From positions 186,001 through 250,000 of the forward strand of contig NZ_JAUSWH010000003.1 of the NCBI RefSeq assembly GCF_030815125.1: a stretch of DNA of 64,000 nucleotides. The letters run 5' to 3'. Positions 34,868-44,214 of the stretch are shown in pieces. Within the stretch, counting starts at the first letter, position 1. Each line of letters begins with the position of its first letter. Source of the stretch: Allorhizobium paknamense. Lineage in GTDB: Bacteria; Pseudomonadota; Alphaproteobacteria; Rhizobiales; Rhizobiaceae. The notes below the pieces were generated by a model that was given only the letters and a program-made list of their open reading frames with translations, did no database searches and was not told the DNA's origin. The position numbers were made by a program, and so were the translations under genes.

Positions 34868-35151
34868 GCTGTCGATATACGCGGCAGGGCTGTATCCGTA
34901 ACCCTTTATTAGAGCCCCGGCGCTAGGGTCGCCGCAAGGGTGACGGGATGGCCGTCCTGCTCGGCCCGTCTTACGCCGCAAGGCTGGGGCGGTTGCAGCA
35001 AGGGTCAGCCACCGGCTTTCGAGGGTGCGGGATTTTTTCTGATCGGCAGGATCGGTTTCCAGGCGTTTTTCAGGAAACAAAGGCTTGGATCATGATGCCG
35101 CATTTTCATGCCGACCTTCCGTCACGGCAGGATCAGGAGTGGAAAGTGCCG
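34868..35151. other. Intergenic region between two chemoreceptor genes
   Basis: No gene is supported. An in-frame extension of chemoreceptor 2 upstream to 34948 exists, but its 68 residues do not resemble a receptor N-terminus and lack a ribosome site. Confidence 0.5.
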
Positions 35152-37155
35152 ATGTCTTTTCAGAATTTATCGCTCAGCAAGAAGCTGTATCTGACCTTTT
35201 GCGCGATCATGGCAGGCTGCTTCCTCGCCTCGATGGTCGTGCTGATCCAGGGACGGCAGGCAAGCTCCGCTTCGCGTGAGCAATTGCGTGTTGAAACCAT
35301 CCTGGAAGTGGTGGACCGCGCCCAGCAGGCCATGCTGGAAGAAGCCACAAATCAGCGCGGCTTCCTGCTGCTGAAATCCGACAGTACCTATCAGGGTGTT
35401 CTGAGTGCGCGGGATGCCGTGGTCAAGGCGCTGGACGATGTCAGCGCTAAACTGAAAGGCGATGCACGGCTCTCCTCGTTCGTGAACGACATGCGCGCCG
35501 CTGCGGATCGTTTCCATACCCAGCGCGCCATGCCGCAGATCCAGGCCGCAAAGGATGGCCAGCCGCTTGAGCAGGTGGTGCAGATCGGTGCGAGCGGCTC
35601 GACCGGCGATCTCGATCTTTTCCGTCAGGCGGCTTCCGCCATTCGCAGTGACCTGATCGGCCAGGTCAATCTCCAGCGCAGCACGCAGGAAAGCGCCCAT
35701 GCCAATCTTGAATTCGCATTGATCGCAGGCTGCGTGGTGGCCGGCGGTGTCGCGGTGGCGCTGATCTGGCTGCTCGCCCGCTCCATCGTCGTGCCGATCA
35801 CCGGCATGACCGCCGCCATGACCCGGCTGGCCGAAGGCGACCACGGCGTCGAGGTGCCTGCCGTCGAGCGTGAGGATGAAGTGGGCCGTATGGCCAAGGC
35901 GGTTCTGGTGTTCAAGCAGGCGGCGGTGGAAAAGCTGCGGCTGACCAGCGAAACCGAGGCCATGCGCCGCAAGTCGGAAGAGGAACATCGCGCCGCCGAA
36001 GCCGAAAAGCAGCGTGAGGCCGATGAAATTTCCTTCGCCGTTTCGCAACTGGCGCAAGGACTTCAGGAACTGGCCAATGGCAATGTCGCCTGCCAGCTGG
36101 ACACGCCCTTTGCCGCCCGTCTGGACAGCCTGCGCGTCAATTTCAACGACAGCCTGCTGAAGTTGCAGGCGGCCCTGCGCACCGTGGGCGAAAATGCCCA
36201 TGCCATCAATGCGGGCGCTGCCGAAATCCGCGCCTCTGCGGACGATCTCGCCCGCCGCACCGAGCAGCAGGCGGCCTCCGTTGAAGAAACCGCCGCCGCG
36301 CTGGAGCAGGTCACGCGGACGGTGCGCGATAGCGCCCGCCGCGCCGAGGATGTCGGGCAACTGGTGACGACCACCCGCACCGGTGCCGAACGCTCCGGCG
36401 ATGTGGTGCGCAAGGCCGTGGCCGCCATGACGGAGATCGAAAAATCCTCCGGCGAGATCGGCAATATCATCGGCGTGATCGAGGACATTGCCTTCCAGAC
36501 CAATCTTCTGGCGCTCAACGCTGGCGTCGAGGCGGCGCGAGCCGGCGATGCGGGCAAGGGCTTTGCCGTGGTGGCGCAGGAAGTGCGGGCGCTGGCCGAA
36601 CGCTCCGCCAATGCGGCCAAGGAGATCAAGGGCCTGATCAGCACCTCTTCGGCCCATGTCGGCTCTGGCGTGGAACTGGTGGGCGAAACCGGCCGCGAAC
36701 TGGAACAGATCGTCAAGGCGGTGCAGGAGATCAGCGAAAACGTCACCGCGATTGTCACGGCCAGCCGCGAACAGTCCACCGGCCTGTCGGAAATCAACAC
36801 CGCCGTCACTGCCATGGACCAGGGCACCCAGCAAAATGCGGCCATGGTGGAACAGCAGACCGCCGCCAGCCATACGCTGGCGTCCGAGGCCGATGCCTTG
36901 ATGCATCTTCTTCGCCAGTTCAAGCTGGGCAATGAGGGCGTGGCTCAGACAAAGGCGGGCACCGGCCATGCCGCCCCGGCGCGCGCAACGCCTGCACGGC
37001 CTGCCTCTTCTGTCCCGGCAGCGCGTCCCGCCCCGGCCAGCGGCCAGCAAAAGCCGGTGGCTTCCCCCGCCCGTGCCCTTGCCGCGCGCCTGGGCAGTGC
37101 CTTCGGGGGTGGTTCCTCCTCTGCCGCCGTCAAGCAGGAATGGTCGGAATTTTGA
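35152..37155 (+). CDS. Methyl-accepting chemotaxis protein with CHASE3-like input and C-terminal EWSEF
   Basis: The ATG at 35152, after GGAAAG, gives 667 residues. Membrane helices at about 10-36 and 185-215 enclose a helical domain with [20 protein letters not shown], typical of CHASE3. HAMP is near 210-265. The signalling domain has the tip [21 protein letters not shown] long Ala/Pro-rich linker leads to the terminal pentapeptide EWSEF, which fits the xWxxF tether for CheR/CheB. The two adjacent receptors share the signalling half but differ in input domain, so they probably arose by duplication and sense different cues. Confidence 0.93.
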   Translation: MSFQNLSLSKKLYLTFCAIMAGCFLASMVVLIQGRQASSASREQLRVETILEVVDRAQQAMLEEATNQRGFLLLKSDSTYQGVLSARDAVVKALDDVSAKLKGDARLSSFVNDMRAAADRFHTQRAMPQIQAAKDGQPLEQVVQIGASGSTGDLDLFRQAASAIRSDLIGQVNLQRSTQESAHANLEFALIAGCVVAGGVAVALIWLLARSIVVPITGMTAAMTRLAEGDHGVEVPAVEREDEVGRMAKAVLVFKQAAVEKLRLTSETEAMRRKSEEEHRAAEAEKQREADEISFAVSQLAQGLQELANGNVACQLDTPFAARLDSLRVNFNDSLLKLQAALRTVGENAHAINAGAAEIRASADDLARRTEQQAASVEETAAALEQVTRTVRDSARRAEDVGQLVTTTRTGAERSGDVVRKAVAAMTEIEKSSGEIGNIIGVIEDIAFQTNLLALNAGVEAARAGDAGKGFAVVAQEVRALAERSANAAKEIKGLISTSSAHVGSGVELVGETGRELEQIVKAVQEISENVTAIVTASREQSTGLSEINTAVTAMDQGTQQNAAMVEQQTAASHTLASEADALMHLLRQFKLGNEGVAQTKAGTGHAAPARATPARPASSVPAARPAPASGQQKPVASPARALAARLGSAFGGGSSSAAVKQEWSEF

Positions 37156-37198
37156 CAGATGATAAAATCTGACCTGTGCACGGCAGAGGTCAAACAAA

Positions 37199-37228
37199 AA
37201 GGGCTGCATTTTGCGGCCCTTCTTTTGT
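37199..37228 (+). terminator. Terminator of chemoreceptor 2
   Basis: AAGGGCTGCA and TGCGGCCCTT pair with one G-T wobble and are followed by CTTTTGTTTT. Confidence 0.75.
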
Positions 37229-37271
37229 TTTGCCGATTGTCTTTCGTCAATTCGCACCAATCAGCGATGTT

Positions 37272-37378
37272 TTAGAGCGCTTCAGTGTTTCACGGAAACA
37301 CTGAAGCGCTCTAAATCCCTGGTTTACGCATTTCCGGACTGAAAACCGGTTTCCACTTTTTTCGGGACAATGCTCTAG
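37272..37378. repeat. Class A palindromic repeat, full-length copy
   Basis: A perfect hairpin has arms AGAGCGCTTCAGTGTTTC and GAAACACTGAAGCGCTCT with a 3-nt loop. It is joined to GCATTTCCGGACTGAAAACC, a TTTCCACTTTT block and ACAATGCTCTAG. Confidence 0.88.
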
Positions 37379-37607
37379 CCGTTCGTGATTCGTTTTTGCG
37401 ACCGAAAATTGCAGACTTTTCGCATGGTTGAAAAGATTCCAGCGCTGGGAACGCTTAATTATTTAGAATTCAGAATGATCTAAAACTATATTTAGGGTGT
37501 TTGGCTCTTTCAGCCACAATGGATCGGATGATACCGCAAACACGCAAGCCTCGCGCAAGCTTCAAAGGTTAACAGAGCCTTAACGAAGCGATGGAAAGGG
37601 GCTTGCG
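37379..37607. other. AT-rich intergenic region before the small hypothetical gene
   Basis: No gene is visible. It contains AT-rich runs near 37455-37500, suitable for a promoter, but no confident -35/-10 pair. Confidence 0.4.
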
Positions 37608-37910
37608 ATGAGGATCGACAGCAGCCTTGGAAATTCACAGTATCAGAGTCGTTACGTCCATGGCGTAACCAATGCGGAAGATGCGGCTGCCGAAACGGCG
37701 GTGGTCTCACGCTCGCGCTCTGCCGGCGGCAATTCCACCAGCACCCTGCTTTCGGCCTCGCTTGCCAATGCGCTGTGGAGCCTGGACACCGGAAAGAGCA
37801 GCGCATCGTCTGCGGCGGTCAAGGACGCGTCGGAGGATGAAACCTCTTCCTCCCCGGTGCAGCAGGTCGAAGCACTCTACCTGGAGCATATGTATTCCAA
37901 CGAGGAGTAG
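37608..37910 (+). CDS. Small serine/alanine-rich hypothetical protein
   Basis: The product has 100 residues after a GGAAAGGGG ribosome site. It begins MRIDSSLGNSQYQSRYVHGV, is rich in Ser, Ala and Thr, and ends acidic (VQQVEALYLEHMYSNEE). It has no signal peptide, membrane helix or cysteine, and much of it is likely disordered. I do not recognise the family. It is followed by a strong terminator and lies downstream of two chemoreceptor genes, but nothing else ties it to chemotaxis. Confidence 0.65.
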   Translation: MRIDSSLGNSQYQSRYVHGVTNAEDAAAETAVVSRSRSAGGNSTSTLLSASLANALWSLDTGKSSASSAAVKDASEDETSSSPVQQVEALYLEHMYSNEE

Positions 37911-37930
37911 GCTGATCCCTCAGTCTACAG

Positions 37931-37962
37931 AAAAGGGGCATGTGGCGGCATGCCCCTTTTTC
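37931..37962. terminator. Strong bidirectional terminator
   Basis: The perfect 12-bp arms AAAAGGGGCATG (37931-37942) and CATGCCCCTTTT (37949-37960) surround a 6-nt loop. It serves the small hypothetical gene and the convergent YcaQ-like gene, whose stop codon it touches. Confidence 0.9.
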
Positions 37963-39196
37963 ATGTCCGGGGCTTGTCACGTTGTACAGGGGGTCCGGAA
38001 AAAGGGGATCCGCCAAGCCAGCCATCGCGATAGACCACCCGTTCCACGCCGGTAAAGCGGGCAAGCCGCAGCAGTTCGGCATGCAGCCGTTCCAGCCGCC
38101 CGGTGGAGGGGCGCACACCCTTTTCCAGCCATAGCCGCTTCACATCGAGACTGCCGGTCTTGCGGTCGGCTTTCATGTCGATCCTTCCGATCAGCCGGTC
38201 CTTCTCCAGCAGCGGAAAGACATAATAGCCATATTCCCGCTTCGGCTCCGGCACGAAGACCTCGATGCGGTAGAAGAAGCCGAAGAGCCGTTCCGTGCGG
38301 TTGCGGTCACGGATCAGCGGATCGAAGGGGCTGAGCACCCGGATGCGGGAAGGCGGCTCTGCGGGGTTGAGCAGGCGGGGCAGGTCTTCTGCCAGCGCGA
38401 AAGCCCGGCGTGGCCGGTCCCCGGCGCATTCGATCTCCACCTCTTCCAGCGCCGCGCGCTGGTCTTCGATCCAGTTTTTTGCTTCCTGTGGGGTCACCAG
38501 CGCCCAGAAACTGGCGATTTCGCCGGAGGTGGCAGCGCCCAGCCGCGTCAGGGCTGACCGGCAGGCCCAATCGACAAAGGCATCGTGCTCAACGTCCTGA
38601 TCGTAGTGCGGCTGCGGGATGACCCGCTCGGCCAGATCATAGATTTTTTGAAAATTCTCGCGGGCGGCAATGGCCAGCCTGCCGCTGCGCCAGAGATATT
38701 CCAGCGCCGTCTTGGAGGGGTGCCAGTTCCACCACCCGCCGGATTTATGCTCTTCTTCCTTCAGGTCCCGGGAAAGAACCCGGCCATTTTCAAGCACATG
38801 GCGGTAGGTGTCCTCATAGATGGTCTCGAAAGCCTCGCCCTGCCATTTGCGCCAGTTGTTTCGCACCCGCTCTTCTTCCCGGCGGAAGCGGTGCTTCCAA
38901 TAGGGGTAAAAGGCGGCGGGAATGATCGAGGCATCATGCGTCCAGTGCTCGAAAAGCTGGCGGTCCTCTTCCAGAAGCGCCGTCAGATCCTGGCGGCGAT
39001 AGGTCTGGTTGCGGGAAAACAGGATCTGGTGATGGGCTCTCTCCACGGTGGCGATGCTGTCCACCTGCACGAAGCCCAGTTCCTCGATCAGCGCCAGCAG
39101 CCCCGCCCGTGACAGCGCCTTTCCCGGCGGCCGGGAAAGCCCCTGCCGCTCCAGAAACATGCATCGCGCCACGTCATTGCCAATCACCTGGGTCAT
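37961..39196 (-). CDS. YcaQ-like winged-helix DNA glycosylase family protein
   Basis: The 411-residue protein belongs to the HTH_42/YcaQ group. Features are GFVQVDSIATVERAHHQILFSR, EHWTHDASIIPAAFYPYWKHR, GWWNWHPSKTALEYLWRSGRL and RVLSPFDPLIRDRNRTERLFGF. YcaQ and AlkX proteins unhook interstrand crosslinks and excise alkylated bases; the QxD-type catalytic region appears to lie near VQVDSIA. Without structural comparison the substrate is inferred. It precedes the SpeB-like gene by 31 bp in the direction of replication but is transcribed after it, so the two may be cotranscribed. Confidence 0.87.
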   Translation of the reverse strand: MTQVIGNDVARCMFLERQGLSRPPGKALSRAGLLALIEELGFVQVDSIATVERAHHQILFSRNQTYRRQDLTALLEEDRQLFEHWTHDASIIPAAFYPYWKHRFRREEERVRNNWRKWQGEAFETIYEDTYRHVLENGRVLSRDLKEEEHKSGGWWNWHPSKTALEYLWRSGRLAIAARENFQKIYDLAERVIPQPHYDQDVEHDAFVDWACRSALTRLGAATSGEIASFWALVTPQEAKNWIEDQRAALEEVEIECAGDRPRRAFALAEDLPRLLNPAEPPSRIRVLSPFDPLIRDRNRTERLFGFFYRIEVFVPEPKREYGYYVFPLLEKDRLIGRIDMKADRKTGSLDVKRLWLEKGVRPSTGRLERLHAELLRLARFTGVERVVYRDGWLGGSPFSGPPVQRDKPRT

Positions 39197-39227
39197 CGGC
39201 GCAGGATAGGGTTTGTTCTTATTTTGT

Positions 39228-40190
39228 TCAAGTCTTCCCGCGCTTGCGCGCCTGATTTTCCGCCATGATACACAGGAGTTCGAACATCATGGTGGCACCT
39301 GTCAGCGCCGTCATGCCGCCAAGGTCGAAGGGGGGTGCCACTTCCACCACATCGGCGGCGGCAATATCCACGCCCTGCAACAGCCGTACCATGGCCTGTG
39401 CCTCGCGCGTGAGGAAGCCGCCCAGTTCCGGCGTACCGGTGCCCGGCGCCATGGAGGGGTCGATGCTGTCGATATCGAAGCTCACATAGGTGGGCTGGTC
39501 TGCGGCAATGGCGCGGGCCTCGGCCATCACATCCTCGGGGCCACGGGCGGTGAATTCTTCCATATAGATGATGCGGATGCCCTCAGCCTTTGCCCAGTCG
39601 TGCTCGTCCAGTTCATAATTTGAGCCGCGAATGCCGATCTGCACCATGCGTTTCGGATCGAGCAGGCCTTCCTCGATGGCGCGGCGGAAAGGGGTGCCAT
39701 GGGTAAAGCGCGCGCCGCCGAAATAGCTGTCATTGGTATCGGAATGGGCGTCGAAATGGATGAGGCCGAGGGGAGCCTTGCGCGCCACGGCGCGCAGCAC
39801 CGGCAGGGTCGTCAAATGGTCGCCGCCTGCGATCAGCGGTCGCGCACCGGCCTCGACGATCCGGGAAATGCCGTTTTCGATTTCCTCAAGCGCCCGCATC
39901 AGGTCGATCGGGTTGACCTGCAGGTCACCGGCATCGGCAATATTGGCAAGCTCGAAGGGAGCGATTTTCGAGACATGATGCACCCGGCGCATCAGGCTGG
40001 ACTGGTTGCGGATTTCGCGTGGGCCATGGCGGGCCCCGGCCCGGTTGGTGGTGCCGCCATCCCAGGGAATGCCGACCAGGGCAATATCCAGCCCTTCGGC
40101 GGAGGTGACGGCGGGAAGGCGCATGAAGGTGGAATGACCGGCAAAACGGGGAATTTGCGCGGCATCGACGGGCTGGTTGTAACGTGTCAC
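39228..40190 (-). CDS. speB: Agmatinase / ureohydrolase family protein
   Basis: A GTG start at 40190 with GGAG upstream gives 320 residues, the usual size. Manganese-binding motifs are all present: GGDHLTTLPVLRA, HFDAHSDTND and SFDIDSIDPSMAPGTGTPELGG. These identify a ureohydrolase that cleaves agmatine to putrescine and urea, or a close relative such as guanidinobutyrase. The substrate pocket cannot be assigned from sequence by eye. It is divergent from the bioMNY operon across 142 bp. Confidence 0.88.
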   Translation of the reverse strand: MTRYNQPVDAAQIPRFAGHSTFMRLPAVTSAEGLDIALVGIPWDGGTTNRAGARHGPREIRNQSSLMRRVHHVSKIAPFELANIADAGDLQVNPIDLMRALEEIENGISRIVEAGARPLIAGGDHLTTLPVLRAVARKAPLGLIHFDAHSDTNDSYFGGARFTHGTPFRRAIEEGLLDPKRMVQIGIRGSNYELDEHDWAKAEGIRIIYMEEFTARGPEDVMAEARAIAADQPTYVSFDIDSIDPSMAPGTGTPELGGFLTREAQAMVRLLQGVDIAAADVVEVAPPFDLGGMTALTGATMMFELLCIMAENQARKRGKT

Positions 40191-40332
40191 GAGGGGCTCC
40201 GGCCTTTGGAACTTGCGGGGAAAACCGAGATGCCCATCCGAGCAAAACCATGGCAGGAAGTAAATGCTCTTTTCTTGATGACGGGGCTGATTATAAGAAC
40301 AGGGCACCCATCTGTGAAAGGTCCTACGCCGC

Positions 40333-41013
40333 TTGAATATCCAGTTCGATCAAGCCAGCCTGTCCTATGAGGGGCAGGTCGCCCTTCACCCCTTGACCCT
40401 TGACCTTGGCGAAAGCCGGATTGGCGTGATCGGGCTGAACGGCTCCGGCAAGTCCAGTTTCGCGCGGCTGATCAAGGGCCTTGTCAAGCCGAGTGCGGGA
40501 CGGGTGCTGCTGGATGGGCTGGATACGGTCAAGGATGCCAAAGCCGTTCTGCCGCAGACCGGCTTCATCTTCCAGAACCCGGCCAACCAGATCATCCTGC
40601 CGATCATCCGCGACGATGTGGCCATGGGCCCGAAGGCGCAGGGGCTGAAGGGGCCGGCCCTCGATCAGGCGGTGGAGGCTGCCCTTGCCCGCTTCGGGAT
40701 TGCGCATCTGGCCGAGCGCCGCCCGCACGAGCTTTCCGGCGGGGAGTTGCAACTGGCGGCCCTTGCGGCGGTGATGGTGACGCGCCCGAAGCTGGTGATC
40801 TTCGATGAGCCGACAAACCAGCTGGACCTGAAAAACCGCGCGCTGGTGGCAGCGGCCATCGAGGCGCTGGAGGAGCAGGCGATCGTCATCAGCCATGATC
40901 TGGAATTGATCCGCGCCTATGGCCGGGTGCTGGTCTTCCATCAGGGGCGTCTCGCCTTCGATGGTGATGCCGAGAGCGCCATTTGCCGTTACCGGGAGCT
41001 GGCGCTCGCATGA
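40333..41013 (+). CDS. bioM: Biotin transport ATP-binding protein
   Basis: The product is 226 residues from a TTG start; no in-frame ATG lies near the N-terminus. Walker A is GLNGSGKS (residues 34-41), the Q-loop TGFIFQNPANQIILP, the signature LSGGELQLAALAAVM and Walker B LVIFDEPTNQLDL. The Q-loop FQNPxxQ is the hallmark of energy-coupling-factor ATPases. It powers biotin uptake together with BioN and BioY encoded next. No convincing BioR palindrome was found in the upstream 142 bp. Confidence 0.93.
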   Translation: MNIQFDQASLSYEGQVALHPLTLDLGESRIGVIGLNGSGKSSFARLIKGLVKPSAGRVLLDGLDTVKDAKAVLPQTGFIFQNPANQIILPIIRDDVAMGPKAQGLKGPALDQAVEAALARFGIAHLAERRPHELSGGELQLAALAAVMVTRPKLVIFDEPTNQLDLKNRALVAAAIEALEEQAIVISHDLELIRAYGRVLVFHQGRLAFDGDAESAICRYRELALA

Positions 41014-41633
41014 TGAGCCTTTACGTTCAGCGCCGGAGCCTGCTGCATCGCCTGCCTGCGGCAGTGAAGCTGGTGGCGCTGGCCTTTCTGGCGCTCGCCG
41101 TTCTGGCTCTGCCGGGTCTCGTGCCGCTGGTCATCGCCGCTCTGCTGGCCTTTGGCCTTTATCTGCATGCCGGGCTGCAGGGCAGGGCGGGTCTCGCGGC
41201 CCTGAAACCCCTTGCCCTGTCGATTGCGCTGATCGCGCTGTTCACTGCCCTTGTCGCCGGGCCGAGGGAGGGGGCTGAGACGCTGTTCCGGCTCTTGTCG
41301 CTCACCCTGCTGGCAACTGCCGTAACGGCCAGCACGCCGCTTCACGATTTCATGGCGGTGATCGAGCGGGCCGCCCGGCCGCTGGAAAGGGCAGGGCTGG
41401 TGCGGGCCGCCGATATCGGCCTTGCGGTCGGGCTTGCCCTGCGCTTTTTGCCGGAGGTGGTGAACCGCTACCGGGCCATTGCCGAGGCGCATCAGGCGCG
41501 CGGGCTGAAACTGCGCGCCACCACCCTGCTGGGGCCACTGATCATTTCCACCCTGCGTGAGGCCGACGCCATCGCTGCCGCCATTGACGCCCGCGGCATT
41601 CGCGGCCATGAAAAGGAAAAGAGGGAGACATGA
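41010..41633 (+). CDS. bioN: Biotin transport energy-coupling T component
   Basis: The product has 207 residues and starts at the first of two adjacent ATGs that overlap the bioM stop by four bases. It has about four or five membrane helices in the first 120 residues. The cytoplasmic coupling helices carry ARG-type motifs (AHQARGLKLRA and IDARGIRGH) that contact the ATPase. This is the transmembrane linker between BioM and the biotin-binding BioY. The gene overlaps bioY by four bases. Confidence 0.93.
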   Translation: MMSLYVQRRSLLHRLPAAVKLVALAFLALAVLALPGLVPLVIAALLAFGLYLHAGLQGRAGLAALKPLALSIALIALFTALVAGPREGAETLFRLLSLTLLATAVTASTPLHDFMAVIERAARPLERAGLVRAADIGLAVGLALRFLPEVVNRYRAIAEAHQARGLKLRATTLLGPLIISTLREADAIAAAIDARGIRGHEKEKRET

Positions 41634-42202
41634 CCATGCAAACCCGCGATCTCGTTCTCATTGCCCTGTTCGCCGCCATCATCGCCGCGCTCGGGCTGGT
41701 GCCTGCCATTCCGCTCGCCTTTATTCCCGCACCCATCACCGCGCAGACGCTGGGCGTCATGCTGGCGGGCGTGGTGCTGGGCGGCAAGCGCGGCGGTCTT
41801 GCCGGCGCGCTTTTCCTGCTGCTGGTGGCCATCGGCCTACCCATCCTGCCGGGCGGGCGCGGCGGTCTTTCGGTGTTTTTCGGCGCCACCGGCGGCTTTC
41901 TGCTGAGCTGGCCTGTCGGCGCCTTCGTCTCCGGCCTCGTGGCGGAGCGCTTTGCCGTTCGCGGGCTTGGCGCCGTGCCCCAGACGCTGGGCTTTTTTCT
42001 CGCCGCCACCGTCGGCGGTGTCGGCGTCGTCTACCTGATCGGCGTGCCGTTCCTTGCCGTAGTCGCGGGCATGGGATTGCCCAAGGCGTTCCTCGGCTCG
42101 CTGGCCTTCATTCCGGGCGATCTGCTGAAAGCCGCCATTGCAGCGCTTGCGGGCCGCGCCGTCATGGTGGGCTATCCGCTGATGGGCCGGCGCACGGCGT
42201 GA
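41630..42202 (+). CDS. bioY: Biotin transporter, substrate-binding S component
   Basis: The 190-residue membrane protein has six helices. The BioY family patterns FIPAPITAQTLGVMLAGVVLGGKRGGLAGALFLLLVAIGLP (split across helices 2 and 3) and RGGLSVFFGATGGFLLSWPVGAF line the biotin site. The last helix region has FIPGDLLKAAIAA. BioY alone can bind biotin; BioM and BioN give high-affinity transport. It closes the bioMNY operon, and a class A repeat follows 16 bp later. Confidence 0.96.
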   Translation: MTMQTRDLVLIALFAAIIAALGLVPAIPLAFIPAPITAQTLGVMLAGVVLGGKRGGLAGALFLLLVAIGLPILPGGRGGLSVFFGATGGFLLSWPVGAFVSGLVAERFAVRGLGAVPQTLGFFLAATVGGVGVVYLIGVPFLAVVAGMGLPKAFLGSLAFIPGDLLKAAIAALAGRAVMVGYPLMGRRTA

Positions 42203-42217
42203 TGGGTTAGGACATCC

Positions 42218-42352
42218 TAGAGCATTTCCAGGAAAAGTGAGTAGCGGTTTTCCGTCAGGAAATGCGTAAAAACAAAGGCTTAGAGCGTTTCAATGCTTCC
42301 GTGAAGCAATGAAACGCTCTAGGAAAAGTGAAAACTGGTTTTCCGGGAACAC
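42218..42352. repeat. Class A palindromic repeat, extended copy
   Basis: AGAGCATTTCCAGGAAAAGT, GCGGTTTTCCGTCAGGAAAT and an A-rich linker lead to a hairpin TAGAGCGTTTCA...TGAAACGCTCTA. A second partial core (GGAAAAGTGAAAACTGG) follows. It fills the gap between convergent bioY and the thioesterase gene. Confidence 0.85.
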
Positions 42353-42353
42353 C

Positions 42354-42755
42354 CTAAGGCAGCCACTGATAAAGCCAGTCGCGCAAGGCCTCCGGCAGCG
42401 CGACGGGCTCGGCGCTTGTCCGGTCCACGGCCGTCCAGAGAATATCCACCTCGGCGGCGCGGCGCTTTTCCCTGTCCAATACAATAGAAAAGCCGATGGA
42501 TTTGCCGCCGATCTTCTCCACCGTCACGGTAAACTGCACGGCGTCTCCGGCAGACAGCGCCTCATGCACGCGGCCTTCGAATTTGGTGGAACGAAAGTCC
42601 GGCTCCTCCGCCGCTCCCGGCCGTTGCTGCCAGAAACGGTAAAGCGCCTCTTCCGCCAGCGCGATCAGCGCGGCATTGGAAAGCCGTCCGCCCGGGCCGA
42701 TATCGCGCAGGCCAAGCGTCATCATCGTCACATCAAGGCGTTCTTTTCTTGCCAT
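42354..42755 (-). CDS. 4HBT-fold acyl-CoA thioesterase
   Basis: The product has 133 residues from the ATG at 42755. Features of the hot-dog fold are RERLDV-like start (MARKERLDVTMMTLG), FRSTKFEGRVHEALSAGDAVQFTVTVEKIGGKSIGF (beta strands) and AEVDILWTAVDRTSAEPVALPE. It resembles YbgC/4-hydroxybenzoyl-CoA thioesterase relatives, which hydrolyse short or aromatic acyl-CoAs; the substrate is unknown. A 679-residue open frame shares this C-terminus, but its first 545 residues are antisense to the HDAC-like gene and are not real. Confidence 0.85.
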   Translation of the reverse strand: MARKERLDVTMMTLGLRDIGPGGRLSNAALIALAEEALYRFWQQRPGAAEEPDFRSTKFEGRVHEALSAGDAVQFTVTVEKIGGKSIGFSIVLDREKRRAAEVDILWTAVDRTSAEPVALPEALRDWLYQWLP

Positions 42756-42821
42756 GGCGTGTTTCCGTCCCAATTCTCTCCATGTAAAAGGAAGGATAGT
42801 TTTTAGACAAGGCCGAAATCC

Positions 42822-43757
42822 GTGACCACACGCCTCTATGAAAATCCGATTTTTCTGGATCACAGGACCCCGGAGGGTCATCCCGAACGGCCGGACCGGC
42901 TGCGCTCGCTGAATATCGCGCTGGAACATCCGAATTTTGCCAGTCTCGACCGCAGCCAGGCGCCGCAGGCCAATGAAGATGCGGTCATGCTGGCCCATCC
43001 GGAAGAGCATTTCATTGCGGTGATGCGGGAAGTGCCGGAAGAGGAAGACCGCATCAACCAGCTTGAGGCCGATACCTATGCCTCGCAGAAAAGCCTGCAG
43101 GCCGCGCTGACCGCGATTGGTGGCGCCATGGCCGCCGTGGACGATGTGATGACGGGCACGGTGGACAATGCCTTCGTGGCGGGCCGCCCGCCCGGCCATC
43201 ATGCGGAAAAGACCAAGGCCATGGGTTTCTGTCTCTTCAACACGGTGGCCATTGCCGCCCGCCATGCGCAAAAGGTCCATGGCGTGGAGCGCGTGGCGAT
43301 CGTCGATTGGGACGTGCATCACGGCAATGGCACCCAGGACATTTTCTGGGACGATCCTTCCGTGCTTTTCTGTTCCACCCATCAGATGCCGCTCTATCCC
43401 TGGACCGGCAAGAAAGAAGAGGTTGGCGCCCACGGCACCATCGTCAATGCGCCGCTTTCGGAAAATACCGGCTCGGATCACTTCCGCGAGGCCTTCAAAT
43501 CGCGCGTACTGCCGGCGCTTCATGATTTTGCGCCCGATCTCATCCTGATTTCCGCCGGATTCGATGCCCATCACCGCGATCCGCTGGCCCGGATCAATCT
43601 GGTGGGTGAGGATTTTGACTGGGCAACGGGCCGCCTGATGGAAATTGCCGATCGCTTTAGCGGGAACAGGATCGTCAGCCTGCTGGAAGGCGGCTATGAT
43701 CTGGAAGGTCTCGCCGAGTCGGCGGGCATGCATATTTTGAGATTGATGAAGGGTTGA
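42822..43757 (+). CDS. Histone-deacetylase-like amidohydrolase
   Basis: The product has 311 residues with a GTG start. It carries the full zinc site of class II HDAC-like enzymes: the charge-relay [19 protein letters not shown], zinc ligands in [15 protein letters not shown], and [13 protein letters not shown], with [14 protein letters not shown] near the end. Bacterial members act as acetylpolyamine or acetoin-related deacetylases, so histones are not implied. It is followed by xseB, the ATG of which is 3 bp past its stop codon. Confidence 0.93.
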   Translation: MTTRLYENPIFLDHRTPEGHPERPDRLRSLNIALEHPNFASLDRSQAPQANEDAVMLAHPEEHFIAVMREVPEEEDRINQLEADTYASQKSLQAALTAIGGAMAAVDDVMTGTVDNAFVAGRPPGHHAEKTKAMGFCLFNTVAIAARHAQKVHGVERVAIVDWDVHHGNGTQDIFWDDPSVLFCSTHQMPLYPWTGKKEEVGAHGTIVNAPLSENTGSDHFREAFKSRVLPALHDFAPDLILISAGFDAHHRDPLARINLVGEDFDWATGRLMEIADRFSGNRIVSLLEGGYDLEGLAESAGMHILRLMKG

Positions 43758-43759
43758 GT

Positions 43760-44008
43760 ATGACGGACAGCGCCAACGACATCGCAAGCTATTCCTTTGA
43801 AAAGGCGGTGGCGGAACTGGAAGGCATTGTAGCGCGGCTGGAACGCGGCGATGTGGCGCTGGACGAGTCCATCGCCATTTACGAGCGCGGCGAGCTGTTG
43901 AAGAAGCATTGCGAAACCCTGCTGAACGCCGCCGAAAACCGTATCGAAAAGATCCGCCTGGATCGCGCCGGCAAGCCACAGGGCGTGGAACCGCTGGACA
44001 AGGATTGA
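43760..44008 (+). CDS. xseB: Exodeoxyribonuclease VII small subunit
   Basis: The product has 82 residues from the ATG at 43760, which has AAGGG upstream; an in-frame TTG two codons earlier is less likely. The core [34 protein letters not shown] is the diagnostic XseB helix pair. The small subunit coats the large subunit XseA, which is not in this window, to form the enzyme that degrades single-stranded DNA. It lies between the HDAC-like gene and dxs, the usual rhizobial context. Confidence 0.95.
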   Translation: MTDSANDIASYSFEKAVAELEGIVARLERGDVALDESIAIYERGELLKKHCETLLNAAENRIEKIRLDRAGKPQGVEPLDKD

Positions 44009-44070
44009 GTTCGGCTCTGCAATCTCGTGCTTCAAGGGCCGTGGAGTGCTGCCCGGCCCGCTTATCCCCT

Positions 44071-44098
44071 TTGCGGATGGGCTGAACGGGCCTATATA
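44071..44098 (+). promoter_or_regulatory. Candidate promoter of dxs
   Basis: TTGCGG (44071-44076) and TATATA (44093-44098) are separated by 16 bp, 117 bp before the dxs start. Confidence 0.5.
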
Positions 44099-44214
44099 AG
44101 CGCGAGGGGCGTAAGACACACGCGCATCCTTGATCCCCTTTGTCCGGCAAAGCCCGCAAGCTCCGCCGAACGGGGGTTCCGTGACAATGATAATGACAAG
44201 AGGCCGGAGCCCAC

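Noticed and set aside
34948..35151. N-terminal extension of chemoreceptor 2
   Set aside because: The extra 68 residues lack a membrane helix or ribosome site, and the ATG at 35152 is directly followed by the expected first membrane helix.
35167..37260. 697-codon open frame antisense to chemoreceptor 2
   Set aside because: The sense strand encodes a complete chemoreceptor; the antisense product has no domain and is a GC-driven shadow.
40191..40332. Possible BioR box before bioM (TTATAA at about 40290)
   Set aside because: The surrounding bases do not form the TTAT-x2-ATAA palindrome expected for BioR, so regulation by BioR is not supported here.
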